From positions 7,374 through 71,373 of the forward strand of contig JBBITF010000009.1 of assembly GCA_037440925.1 (NCBI GenBank): a stretch of DNA of 64,000 nucleotides, given 5' to 3'. The position numbers and the translations under genes were made by a program. Below the pieces are notes generated by a model, which was not told the DNA's origin, searched no databases, and was given only the letters and a program-made list of their open reading frames with translations. The DNA comes from JAABUE01 sp037440925 (GTDB lineage Bacteria > Chloroflexota > Anaerolineae > Anaerolineales > Villigracilaceae). Positions 34,661 through 42,441 of the stretch are shown piece after piece; positions within the stretch are counted from its first letter, which is position 1, and the number at the start of each line of letters is the position of its first letter.

Positions 34661-35919
34661 TCGCAGGTGGCAGAGTCGGTTGCGGCCGTGTCGTTGGTTT
34701 CGATAGCGGGAGCAGGCCAGGTTCCGAGGGTGAAGCGGGTCACGTAGTCGCGCAGTACGGCAAAGTCCACGTCCCAGACGAACACGCGCGCTTTGAAGAC
34801 CGGGTCGTAGACGCGCGTTCCTGTGAAAAGTTCGCGCGGGAAACTGACGAAGGTGATGTCTTGGGCTTTGAGTTTCGTCCCCAGGCAGGCCAGTTGGGTG
34901 ATCTGTTCTGGGGTCAAGTCGGTTTGGACGGCGCCCTGGAAGGATTGAATAAGGGCCGGGATGCGCATGACGACCGTGGGTTGGGTGAGTTTTTTTTGTA
35001 AGGCGCATAACACCAGGTTTTGGTTTTCAGCGCGCTCAAAGACGCCTTCGTTGCGGATGCGCGCCAGGGTGAGCGCCTGTTCTCCGTTCAGGGTTTGATA
35101 GCCGGGTGGGAAAACCAGACGGGCGCTGCGGTCTTCGGCGGTGCGGCCGTCCATGCCGTTTGGCAGGTAGACCTCGATGCCGCCGACCGCATCCACGATT
35201 TTCTCGAAGGTGCGCATGTTGACGCCCACATAGCGGTCAGGCGTCAGGCCAAAATTGAGCGCCAGCGTGCGCGCCAGCAGGCCGGGACCGGCGCCGGGGC
35301 CTTCGTAGTAGCCATAGCCGGGGTTGCCATAGAGGTAAGCCTGGTTGAGTTTTTCGTGATCCTGGCCGTGTAAGTTGTCGGCGATGTGGGGGATTTCTAC
35401 CCACAGGTCACGGGGAAATTCCAGGATGGTGACTTTGACGTTGACGAAGTCCACGCGCACGATGCGGATGACATCCGCCAGGCCGTACAGGTAGGTGTTG
35501 CCACGCGCGTCAGAACCGACCGCCAGGATGGTCATCACTTGGGGTCCGTTGCATTGGGGCTGCCCTTGTATTCCAGCGGATACGATGGGCAGCGGGGTAT
35601 TGGTGGGCAGCAGGGCTTCCAGGGGGATGGCGGGAGTGGGCGAAAGAGTGCTTGCAGCGGGCGACAAGGCAGGCGATAGGGTGTCGTCGGGAGGAAGCGT
35701 GAAGGGGGAAACAGCGGTGGACGTGGGGGTGAGGATGGTTGGGGTGAACGTCCAGGTGGCGGGCAGATGCCAGGTGGAGGTGGGCAAGGCTATAGGAGAG
35801 CCGAGGGGCGTTGTCCACATATCCTGATAGATTTGGTAGCCCAGCCAGCCAATCAGACTGAGCAGGCCGCAGGCAGTGAGTGAGAGCAGGGCAAGGATGC
35901 TTTTTTGGGTCTTGGTCAT
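34657..35919 (-). CDS. LytR-CpsA-Psr (LCP) family envelope protein
   Basis: A 420-residue membrane-anchored enzyme. One N-terminal membrane segment (about 9-30), a proline/threonine-rich stalk to ~100, then the LCP domain with VRIVRVDFVNVKVTILEFPRD (arginines for pyrophosphate), NQAYLYGNPGY and a C-terminal RxE/RLVFP region. LCP enzymes transfer lipid-linked polymers such as teichoic acids or polysaccharides to the peptidoglycan or other acceptors. Together with a G5/3D lipoprotein gene one base upstream and rsmA, it forms a minus-strand operon. The exact polymer is not known. Confidence 0.9.
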   Translation of the reverse strand: MTKTQKSILALLSLTACGLLSLIGWLGYQIYQDMWTTPLGSPIALPTSTWHLPATWTFTPTILTPTSTAVSPFTLPPDDTLSPALSPAASTLSPTPAIPLEALLPTNTPLPIVSAGIQGQPQCNGPQVMTILAVGSDARGNTYLYGLADVIRIVRVDFVNVKVTILEFPRDLWVEIPHIADNLHGQDHEKLNQAYLYGNPGYGYYEGPGAGPGLLARTLALNFGLTPDRYVGVNMRTFEKIVDAVGGIEVYLPNGMDGRTAEDRSARLVFPPGYQTLNGEQALTLARIRNEGVFERAENQNLVLCALQKKLTQPTVVMRIPALIQSFQGAVQTDLTPEQITQLACLGTKLKAQDITFVSFPRELFTGTRVYDPVFKARVFVWDVDFAVLRDYVTRFTLGTWPAPAIETNDTAATDSATCE

Positions 35920-35920
35920 G

Positions 35921-37228
35921 TTATTGCAGCACGGGCGGGATGGAGGCGGGCGCGGGCGCCAGGAAGTATACCGTCACCCAGCCGGTCATATCCACCAGGT
36001 TATTGTCGTCGAAGCCCAGGTCAATCCAGCGGTAGCGAGAGATACCCAGATTTTGCTCTATGAGATAGCCGCCGCCCACGTCGCCGATGACGGCATAGCC
36101 ATAGCCCGGCACGTAGATGCGCTGGCCTTGCAAGTAATTGTACAGCGACGGGTCAACTGCCACCACGCCCTTGCCGGCCCGCAGCCCGCTGGCTGTGCCG
36201 TAGGAACAGCCGCCTGTGCCAGAGTTGCAAGGCGAGTAGACGGTGGCGTACATTTGCATCACGTACCAATAATTTAGCGTTACGCCGCCCACAGATTCCG
36301 TGCTTACTATAACTTTTGTGCCGCTCTGGACGATGCGCGGTTGAGGCGGGCGCACCACACTTTCGGCTTCGGTCAAGCGTGCCACCTCCTGCTCGTCTTC
36401 ATAGCGGATGCGCACGCGCGTCATTGCCAGCCCCTCTTGCCCGGCTTGCAGGATTTTTTGCTCGCCGAGGGCCACATCAGGGGAGACAATGGTTTGCGTT
36501 TCAAAGGGGATGGACTTTTGGACGATTTCGAGCGCCTCGCGGACATGCACGACGCGCACCAGGCCGTCTTGGGGCAGCGGTTCGGACTCAGCCGGGAGGC
36601 TGCGATCCAGCCCAATGAGCGGAAGCCCGGCTCCGGCCAGCGCCGCGCCTACGGTTCCCGCCGAGGAACGGATGCGCACGTCTCCGCTGCTGGTGACGAC
36701 GGTCAGTTCTTGCGCCGGTCGCCAGGTGATGGTCATGCCGGCGTAGACGGGCGTCTCTGCGGGCGGGTCGAGGAAGTCGGCGGCAAAGAGCTGGTAGCCG
36801 GCTTCGTGTAACGCCATCGCTACCGTCGGCGCAGAGGTGACGATAGGCCGCTTTCCCTCGGCAGTGACCAACGTGACTTCTACCGCGCGGCAAATTTGCA
36901 AACTGCGGGCGCTTGGCGGCAGGGGTTGGTCGGGGGACGCCGGCAGGCCGTTTACCAGCAGGCGGTCGGCGGGTGCGATGGTGATCCCAGTCTCTGCCAA
37001 AATTTCGATGGGAGTGTTGGCAGTTGTGGAGAGGGAATGCGTCTGATCGCCGTCTATGATGGTGAGGACGGCACGCTGGGGCTGGCAGGAAACCAGGAGC
37101 AGGGGGAGGAAGAGCAGGAGAAAGGCGGTATGCAGATTGCGGAATAGGGAATACGTAAAACGTAAGGCGTAATGTATGATGGCTGAGACGAAATGTTTGA
37201 GGAGGAACAACCCACGAGTCCGTCGCAT
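35921..37228 (-). CDS. DUF348/G5/3D-domain lipoprotein (RpfB-like scaffold without lysozyme domain)
   Basis: About 435 residues from ATG 37228. A hydrophobic segment ends in the lipobox LVSC (Cys48), then three DUF348 ubiquitin-like repeats (about 50-230), a G5 domain (about 235-310) and a C-terminal 3D domain with the three aspartates in AVDPSLY, IGDVGG and DLGFDD. This is the architecture of YabE/YocH and RpfB-type peptidoglycan-remodelling proteins; 3D domains are lytic transglycosylase-like. The N-terminal stretch IIHYALRFTYSLF is encoded by a TTACG-type repeat (37150-37180), so the true start is uncertain, and an in-frame TTG at 37246 is an alternative. Confidence 0.8.
   Translation of the reverse strand: MRRTRGLFLLKHFVSAIIHYALRFTYSLFRNLHTAFLLLFLPLLLVSCQPQRAVLTIIDGDQTHSLSTTANTPIEILAETGITIAPADRLLVNGLPASPDQPLPPSARSLQICRAVEVTLVTAEGKRPIVTSAPTVAMALHEAGYQLFAADFLDPPAETPVYAGMTITWRPAQELTVVTSSGDVRIRSSAGTVGAALAGAGLPLIGLDRSLPAESEPLPQDGLVRVVHVREALEIVQKSIPFETQTIVSPDVALGEQKILQAGQEGLAMTRVRIRYEDEQEVARLTEAESVVRPPQPRIVQSGTKVIVSTESVGGVTLNYWYVMQMYATVYSPCNSGTGGCSYGTASGLRAGKGVVAVDPSLYNYLQGQRIYVPGYGYAVIGDVGGGYLIEQNLGISRYRWIDLGFDDNNLVDMTGWVTVYFLAPAPASIPPVLQ
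37150..37180. repeat. degenerate TTACG-type repeat inside a gene
   Basis: GAATACGTAAAACGTAAGGCGTAATG resembles the larger repeat at 56449-56638 and encodes part of the N-terminal leader of the 3D-domain lipoprotein. Confidence 0.6.
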
Positions 37229-37314
37229 GGGGAGATTGTAATCCAAATCTTTATGGCTGGGTATTTGTTAACTGCCTACCCAGCGGCGCAAATTTGCCTT
37301 TTGAAGTAGAGTAA

Positions 37315-37395
37315 CCATCCACGAACAGGGCCACGAATGCTCGAATGGAGCACTATTCGTGAATTCTTGAGGCATTCGTGGACGGTGGAGGGTGG
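37315..37395. repeat. CACGAATGC-type repeat with inverted copy
   Basis: CCACGAATGC and GCATTCGTGG flank further CGAATGG/ATTCGTG units in the gene-free region between yraN and the 3D lipoprotein. A separate 8-bp hairpin (GCTGGGTA/TACCCAGC) is at 37256-37284. Confidence 0.65.
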
Positions 37396-37440
37396 ACGGT
37401 TTGCCACCAGAAAAGATTCGCGTAGGCAGTTACGATTTTT

Positions 37441-37794
37441 TCAAATTGCGTTTTCAAAGTGGGTGATTGTTGGCGCGGAGCGGCTTTTTCGCTCCACAGC
37501 AATAACATCAATTTGCCAGTGTTCGATCCCGTGCTCGGCGGCATAATATTCTGCGGCAGCGCGCATGTGTTCTTGCTTGCGGGGTGTGACGGCGATCTCC
37601 GGTGGGCCAAAGGCGGCGGTGGTACGCGCCTTGACTTCGATAAAATGCAAGAAGCCGTTTTTTTCGGCCAGGATATCAATTTCGCCATAAGGCGTGCGCT
37701 GGTTGCGTGCGAGAATAACGTAGCCGTGCTTTTCCAGGTATGCGGCGGCGGCGCTCTCTCCCCAGGCGCCGACTTGTTGACGGTAGCCGCTCAT
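37441..37794 (-). CDS. yraN: YraN family (UPF0102) nuclease-like protein
   Basis: A 117-residue protein with the YraN pattern GEXAAAAYLEKHGYVILARNQRTPYGEIDILAE and the PD-(D/E)XK-like EIDIL...FIEVKAR. Related to restriction-endonuclease folds and Holliday junction resolvases; proposed roles are in DNA processing but are unproven. Its start overlaps the 3' end of the glycosyltransferase gene by four bases. Confidence 0.9.
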   Translation of the reverse strand: MSGYRQQVGAWGESAAAAYLEKHGYVILARNQRTPYGEIDILAEKNGFLHFIEVKARTTAAFGPPEIAVTPRKQEHMRAAAEYYAAEHGIEHWQIDVIAVERKSRSAPTITHFENAI

Positions 37795-38987
37795 GTGCGG
37801 AATCGCTCCAAAAGACCGCGCAGACGCACGCTCCAGGTATGCTGGCGTGGGTGCGAGGCATATACCAGGCGTTGGTAATGGTCGAGCATCTTTTTGGTGG
37901 TATGCTCGATTGCATAGCGTGTGGAAGCCTGGCGGGCGGCTTCACCCATTTTGCGGCGCAGATCATGATCCATGCACAGACGGGTCAATTTGGCAGTGAA
38001 GGCGGGCAAGTCTTTGGTGGATAGGAAGCCGGTTGCGCCGTCTTCGACTGTATCGTCTACACCGGGAGATTGGATGCCCATGACCGGCAAACCGGCCCCC
38101 ATGGCTTCGATGAGTGAAAGAGGGTGTACTTCGGTGACAGAGGCGGTCACGAAGGCGTCGCACATGGCTAGATAGCCGGGCAGTTCGTTGTACGGAATTT
38201 GACCGGCAAATTTGACGCGCGCAGCAATGCCGATATCGCGGGCATATTCTTGAATTTCTTGTTCGATGCTGCCGCTGCCGAGGATGAGCAAGTATATGTT
38301 GTCGAGCGCTTGGGCAACGCCGCTGAAGGCTTGCAGGAGGAATTCGAGGTTCTTTTCCGGCGCCAGGCGGCCAGAGTAGACCAGTAAAAGGTCACTGTCT
38401 CGAAAGCCGTATTCCTGGCGCGAGCGTGGGTTGGCCTGGAAGAAACGCTGCAATTCCACACCATTTGGAACAATTTCGATGGGGCTGGTAACGCCGAATT
38501 GGCGCAGGATTTTTTCCATGCCAAGCGAGGGCGAAATAACCAGGTCAACCGCATCGCAAAATGGGGGCATGTAGGCTTGCAGCAGTCCCTCGCTGATCTC
38601 CTCGGGCAGCAGAGGGATATAGGCTTGGGCATACAGATCGTAGCGGGTATGATTGGTGAAGACGATGGGGATGCGCAGCGGGCGGCAGTAGTGCAGCGCT
38701 AGCCGCCCGCTCAGGAAAGGGTGGTGGACATGGACGATGTCCATGCTTTGGAGCAATTTCTTGGCTTCTCGTGAATATCTCAGGGACAGGTAAAAGCCCG
38801 TGTCGGCCAGGGGCAAGCCGGGGCTGCGGATGATGCGCGGTTCGTCGTCCTGGTAATCCAGTCCGCCAAAGGTGAAGACGTACACGTCATGCCCTGCTTT
38901 TTCCAGGAAGCGTTTGTTGAGTTCGATGTAATTTGTGATGCCGCTGATGTGTGGCTTGTAGGTATCTGCCATCATGCCAATACGCAT
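37791..38987 (-). CDS. GT4 family glycosyltransferase (diacylglycerol glucosyltransferase-like)
   Basis: A 398-residue GT-B enzyme. N-terminal MRIGMMADTYKPHISGITNYI is typical of lipid glucosyltransferases and phosphatidylinositol mannosyltransferase relatives. In the C-terminal domain are SGRLAPEKNLEFLL and the sugar-nucleotide binding EVHPLSLIEAMGAGLPV with the two conserved glutamates. It likely uses UDP- or GDP-sugar to glycosylate a membrane lipid. There is no membrane helix, but the enzyme group is peripheral at the membrane. yraN follows with a four-base overlap. Confidence 0.88.
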   Translation of the reverse strand: MRIGMMADTYKPHISGITNYIELNKRFLEKAGHDVYVFTFGGLDYQDDEPRIIRSPGLPLADTGFYLSLRYSREAKKLLQSMDIVHVHHPFLSGRLALHYCRPLRIPIVFTNHTRYDLYAQAYIPLLPEEISEGLLQAYMPPFCDAVDLVISPSLGMEKILRQFGVTSPIEIVPNGVELQRFFQANPRSRQEYGFRDSDLLLVYSGRLAPEKNLEFLLQAFSGVAQALDNIYLLILGSGSIEQEIQEYARDIGIAARVKFAGQIPYNELPGYLAMCDAFVTASVTEVHPLSLIEAMGAGLPVMGIQSPGVDDTVEDGATGFLSTKDLPAFTAKLTRLCMDHDLRRKMGEAARQASTRYAIEHTTKKMLDHYQRLVYASHPRQHTWSVRLRGLLERFRT

Positions 38988-39076
38988 AGGCCACTTCCTT
39001 TTGCCATGACTACTACGTCATGTGCAGCGCACTCAAAGCACCTTGTACCCCAGTCTATTGAGGCGATACTGTATTT

Positions 39077-39580
39077 TTATTTGCCCTGGCGCATCATCAG
39101 GGTATCCAGGTCCTCCTCTAGGGATTGCAAATCTTCTTCATGCTCGACTTCATCCTGAAGAATGGTCAGGATGATATTGTATGTAACCGGGTCAGGCTCT
39201 TTGACAATTTGCAAAAGGCGTTGATAGACCTCGATGGCGCACTGTTCACCCTTGATGTTTTGTGTCAGAATTTCTTTTACGAATGGATCGGTTGGGGCCT
39301 CATAACCACAGTGGGTGTGATGCAGCCATTTATCCGGGCTGAGGAGAGGGGTTCCACCTAACTGGATGATGCGCATTGCCAGCATGTCGGCGTGTCCCAG
39401 TTCTTCAGTGGCGTGCAGAAGCAGTTCAGAGGCGACCGCGTCTTTCATAGGGCCCTTGACAATTTTGGCCCCCAGCCAATATTGATAGTAAGCCAACCAT
39501 TCATCGGCAAAGGCTTTGTTCAGCATGTCCAATAGTTCATTTACGTTCATACCAACAATTTGACGACCTTTGGTACCCAT
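39077..39580 (-). CDS. ferritin-like protein, Dps-like (DPSL) type
   Basis: A 167-residue four-helix-bundle diiron protein. Ligand candidates are Glu27, Glu60 and His63 (ATEELGH), Glu112 and Glu144/His147 (DEVEHEED). Two cysteines (Cys91 in HTHCGY, Cys114 in EQCAIE) occupy the positions of the thiol motif of archaeal-type Dps-like proteins, which form dodecamers and couple iron oxidation to peroxide reduction. AAGGAG precedes the ATG, and a minus-strand TATAAT at 39650-39655 gives a -10 box. Stress protection or iron storage is the expected role. Confidence 0.82.
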   Translation of the reverse strand: MGTKGRQIVGMNVNELLDMLNKAFADEWLAYYQYWLGAKIVKGPMKDAVASELLLHATEELGHADMLAMRIIQLGGTPLLSPDKWLHHTHCGYEAPTDPFVKEILTQNIKGEQCAIEVYQRLLQIVKEPDPVTYNIILTILQDEVEHEEDLQSLEEDLDTLMMRQGK

Positions 39581-39649
39581 AGCAGACTCCTTTTGTTGGC
39601 GTAGTTGGTTTGGCGCGAATCATATCGAAATTCGCTAGAGTTTGTTAAA

Positions 39650-39655
39650 ATTATA
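39650..39655 (-). promoter_or_regulatory. -10 box of ferritin-like gene
   Basis: Minus strand TATAAT about 70 bp before the start; no good -35 box was found. Confidence 0.4.
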
Positions 39656-39707
39656 ACATAGTCTCTTGCTCTGTCTCTTTCCCTCTTGTCTTTGTTGGCA
39701 TAAAAAG

Positions 39708-40472
39708 TTACAAGCGCTCAGCAGTCATCGAGACCAAGCGCACGCCCATTTGACGCAGTTGGTGGAAGTTGGCGCCTTCTTTCAGGGCGCGGATGACCGG
39801 TTCGGGCTGTTCGACCACCGCGCCGGAGAGAATCACCGCGCCCATCTCGAACAGGATGGGGGTCAGCGGCGTGGTGGGACCGACGATGACCATTGGCACG
39901 GCGGGGCGGCGCAGGGCAACCAGGTCGTCGAAGGTGCGGTTGAGCAGGGTCATGGCGGTTATTGCCAGCACGTCGGCTTGGGGGATGATTTCAGGAGCGC
40001 GCTCGGCGGGGATGTCCAACTCATCTTGCGGATTCTGCTCCAGCACGAGCAGAGTGCCTACTTTGGGGCGCAGTTCGGGGACGTAGGGGAAATGCCCCAC
40101 CATGACGACGGTCTTGCCCGCGCCCAGGCGGGCGAGGACTTCCTTTGAGTGCAGGTCGATCCACAGGTCGGGGCGGGGCGGAATCAGGGCATTGACCGCC
40201 GCCAGTCCCAGCGAGACTTCGGGCGGGTGCGGCGAATGGACGTATTCCGCCAGTTCGAGGGCGGAGAGTTCGGTCAGGCGCCCGGCGCGGGCGACGGCGG
40301 GGTCGGTGGTGTAGTGATGCGATTCGTCTCCCACGGTGGCAGCCAGCCCGCAGCGGGTTTTGCCATCCACTTCGGCGAGGACGGCTGTCCAGTACAGTCC
40401 TATGTGGATGTCGAGAATCCTGCCATCGGGCAGGGTGGGCAGGAGGCGGGAGAAGAAGGTGTTTCGTCTCAT
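39708..40472 (-). CDS. DUF364/DUF4213 protein (putative metal-chelation domain)
   Basis: A 254-residue protein. The N-terminal ~90 residues match DUF4213 (ILDIHIGLYWTAVLAEVDGKTRCGLAATV), the rest is the Rossmann-like DUF364 domain with AGKTVVMVGHFPYVPELR and VLAITAMTLLNRTFDDLV and VVIVGPTTPLTP. DUF364 has been proposed as a heavy-metal chelation or anaerobic metal-trafficking domain; there is no biochemical proof. True start is taken at 40472 (MRRNTFFSRLLPT); the open frame to 40634 is non-conserved. Part of a minus-strand group with TauE/SafE and FmdE genes. Confidence 0.8.
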   Translation of the reverse strand: MRRNTFFSRLLPTLPDGRILDIHIGLYWTAVLAEVDGKTRCGLAATVGDESHHYTTDPAVARAGRLTELSALELAEYVHSPHPPEVSLGLAAVNALIPPRPDLWIDLHSKEVLARLGAGKTVVMVGHFPYVPELRPKVGTLLVLEQNPQDELDIPAERAPEIIPQADVLAITAMTLLNRTFDDLVALRRPAVPMVIVGPTTPLTPILFEMGAVILSGAVVEQPEPVIRALKEGANFHQLRQMGVRLVSMTAERL

Positions 40473-40534
40473 CGTCGGATGGTTTGAAGGCGATTGATGA
40501 GTGGCCTTTGAGAAGGGCGGATGAGTGCAACGTT

Positions 40535-41272
40535 TTATTTGAAGAGGTTGAACCAGAAATTGGAAACGACAAAGGTCATGACCAGGCCGAGGGTGTGGCG
40601 CAGGTTCAGCCCGCTGAAACGGAGAGCGCCCCAATAACTGCCCGCCAGTGCGCCGAGTAGCCCCAGGGGGATGAGCGACAGGCTGAAATGATCCAACAGA
40701 AACGTGCCGCCGATGAATCGCCCAATCAGCCCGCTTAGGGAATTCAGGAGAATGAAAGCCGCCGAAACAGCCGCAGCCTGTTTGGATGTTCCCCAGCGGG
40801 CGAAGAGAATAACCGGCGATAGGAAAATCCCGCCGCCAACGCCGACCATGCCAGAGAGCAGGCCAATCCCCAGGCCAATGACGAGCGCCCAGCCCAACGG
40901 AAGCGGGCGCAGGAGATGGTCATCATCGCTTGCGCGGCTGAAAAATAACAGGCGGATGGCGGCAAATGTCAAGACGGCATAAAGCAGGATGGAATATACC
41001 CGGTCGCTGATTTTGAAATAGCCCCCGATAAAAGCGGCGGGGATGGAAGTTAGCAGGAAGGGCAGGAGCAAGGCCGGGCGCAAATGTCCGGCGCGGTAGA
41101 AGGAGGAGAAAGAAATGCTGGCGACGAGGACATTGAGCAGCAAGGCGGTGTTGGCCATGACCTGAGGCGGGATGCCAAACAGGCTCATGGCGGCCAGGTA
41201 GCCGGTTGCGCCGCCAAAGCCAACGCTGGCATAGATGAAAGCAATCAGCAGGATGAGGAGGTAGAGGAACAT
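40535..41272 (-). CDS. sulfite exporter TauE/SafE family permease
   Basis: A 245-residue integral membrane protein with seven to eight hydrophobic segments. The duplicated motif of the family is present: VGFGGATGYLAAMSLFGI in the first half and GMVGVGGGIFLSPVILFARWG in the second. TauE/SafE proteins move sulfite, sulfoacetate or other small organic anions. Located between DUF364 and FmdE genes, which hints at sulfur or metal handling, but the substrate cannot be read from sequence. Confidence 0.88.
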   Translation of the reverse strand: MFLYLLILLIAFIYASVGFGGATGYLAAMSLFGIPPQVMANTALLLNVLVASISFSSFYRAGHLRPALLLPFLLTSIPAAFIGGYFKISDRVYSILLYAVLTFAAIRLLFFSRASDDDHLLRPLPLGWALVIGLGIGLLSGMVGVGGGIFLSPVILFARWGTSKQAAAVSAAFILLNSLSGLIGRFIGGTFLLDHFSLSLIPLGLLGALAGSYWGALRFSGLNLRHTLGLVMTFVVSNFWFNLFK

Positions 41273-41280
41273 GGGTGGTA

Positions 41281-41310
41281 TCCAGTTATCAGTGAGCAGT
41301 GGTCAGTGTA
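41281..41310. repeat. CAGTTATCAGTGATCAGTGG-type repeat, copy 1
   Basis: Degenerate TCAGTG / GCAGTGG / TCAGTG units. The stop codon of the FmdE gene (41303-41305) lies inside it. Confidence 0.75.
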
Positions 41311-41911
41311 TGGCGTCGGTGGGGGTGATGGCAAGGTCGAGCGCAAGTTGGTAATAAACTGGTCCGGCGCAGGCGCGGCACAGGGTCAGCCCGTCGCGGT
41401 GAATTTCGCGCTCGTTCATGATCTCCTCGCCGCACACGTTGCAGTTGACGCGTACGCCCGGCCGCGAGATGACGGCTTCGACGGGCGTGGTCAAGGTCAC
41501 CTCTGTAATGGTGAACATCTCTTCATCGGGCATGATTTGATAGGCCTGCATTTGAGCAAAGTAGTGACGCGGCTCGTCTGGCGCGTACGCGTATGCCTTC
41601 TGGCGGATGTCCAGCGCAGGCGCAACGCGGAGGGCGCGGCCGGTTTGCGTATCCACAAAAGTAGCGGCGGTTTTGCCGTAGTCTTCCACGCGCAGGGTGC
41701 GGTGACCGACAGTACAGTCGGTGGCGGCAGTGACTCCATCGGCGAAGCAGCCATCGCTTTCTATGATGACCAGCAAACGCTTTTTGGGAGGCGGCGCATT
41801 GAAGCCGAGGGCTTTCATGCCGCACAGTCCCAGCCGCACGCCAAGGATTTGACGCGGGCAGAGGTGGGAGTGGTGGCGGGAGGAGAGGTCGAGGAGGGAT
41901 TGGAGGTTCAT
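41303..41911 (-). CDS. FmdE-family protein (formylmethanofuran dehydrogenase subunit E-like)
   Basis: A 202-residue protein. The N-terminal FmdE domain has HHSHLCPRQILGVRLGLCGMKALG and the ESDGCFADGVTAATDCTVGHRTL segment with conserved His and Cys; the C-terminal end is a zinc ribbon (CNVCGEEI...LCRACAG). In methanogens the subunit belongs to a molybdenum or tungsten enzyme, while in other bacteria stand-alone FmdE proteins accompany molybdo-enzymes and cofactor genes. No catalytic subunit is in the window. Its neighbours are TauE/SafE and DUF364 genes on the same strand. Confidence 0.87.
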   Translation of the reverse strand: MNLQSLLDLSSRHHSHLCPRQILGVRLGLCGMKALGFNAPPPKKRLLVIIESDGCFADGVTAATDCTVGHRTLRVEDYGKTAATFVDTQTGRALRVAPALDIRQKAYAYAPDEPRHYFAQMQAYQIMPDEEMFTITEVTLTTPVEAVISRPGVRVNCNVCGEEIMNEREIHRDGLTLCRACAGPVYYQLALDLAITPTDAIH

Positions 41912-41917
41912 AGGGCT

Positions 41918-41946
41918 CCAGTTATCAGTGATCAGTGGACAGTCAG
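41918..41946. repeat. CAGTTATCAGTGATCAGTGG-type repeat, copy 2
   Basis: Same unit type as at 41281-41310, on the other side of the FmdE gene, 7 bp before its start codon. Confidence 0.75.
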
Positions 41947-41977
41947 CGGGCGGCTTTAGCCCCGTTCAATCTCGGCG

Positions 41978-42013
41978 AACAAAAAACGCCGTTTCCATAG
42001 AAAGGAGACGGCG
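41978..42013 (-). terminator. intrinsic terminator on minus strand
   Basis: Stem CGCCGTCTCC / GGAAACGGCG (41987-41996 and 42004-42013, one G-U pair) followed on the minus strand by TTTTTTG. It probably ends transcription arriving from the ClC gene, 70 bp before the FmdE start. Confidence 0.8.
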
Positions 42014-42054
42014 CAAAAGAGCAGGGGTGAATCGGTCTCCTTTCCAAATGCCTC

Positions 42055-42075
42055 CCCTCTCCCTCCAGGAGAGGG
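42055..42075. repeat. CCCTCTCC...GGAGAGGG palindrome
   Basis: An 8-bp-arm palindrome followed by AAGGTGAGGG, the common REP-like form found dispersed in many genomes. The region 41912-42441 contains no supportable gene. Confidence 0.5.
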
Positions 42076-42118
42076 ATAAGGTGAGGGCGGGGGGCAAAAG
42101 CGTTTCCACTTTTACCTG

Positions 42119-42183
42119 GTATCGCAAAATAAATTTGCGGTACTGTCCTGCCGCCATGTACCGCAAAGGGAATTTTGCGATAC
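42119..42183. repeat. long near-perfect palindrome
   Basis: Two ~25-bp arms (42119-42143 and 42158-42183) that read GTATCGCAAAAT...TTTGCGGTAC and its inverse, mismatching only in the middle, around a 14-nt spacer. It is a hairpin-forming element of unknown family. The remaining 42184-42441 shows only a small TGTCGGG/CCCGACA hairpin and no gene. Confidence 0.7.
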
Positions 42184-42441
42184 TACAGGCAGTCAGGCTT
42201 CGGAGTTGTGATAAGTGTAGCAGAGATGTTCTTTAAAGCAAAGGGTCAAATGTCATTTTGTTTGTCACAAGTGTTGTCGGGGTTTTCCCGACAGGGACGG
42301 GGGATGTGAGGAAAAGTAGCGACGACACATCCCAACTCGGCAGCAACTTCATCGTGGATGGGAGGGTCTCCTGTGCCTCGTCCATTCCAGCCACGGCCCG
42401 ACGGATAGGCCGCCGGTGAGGGCTTTGCTGGATACATTGCG

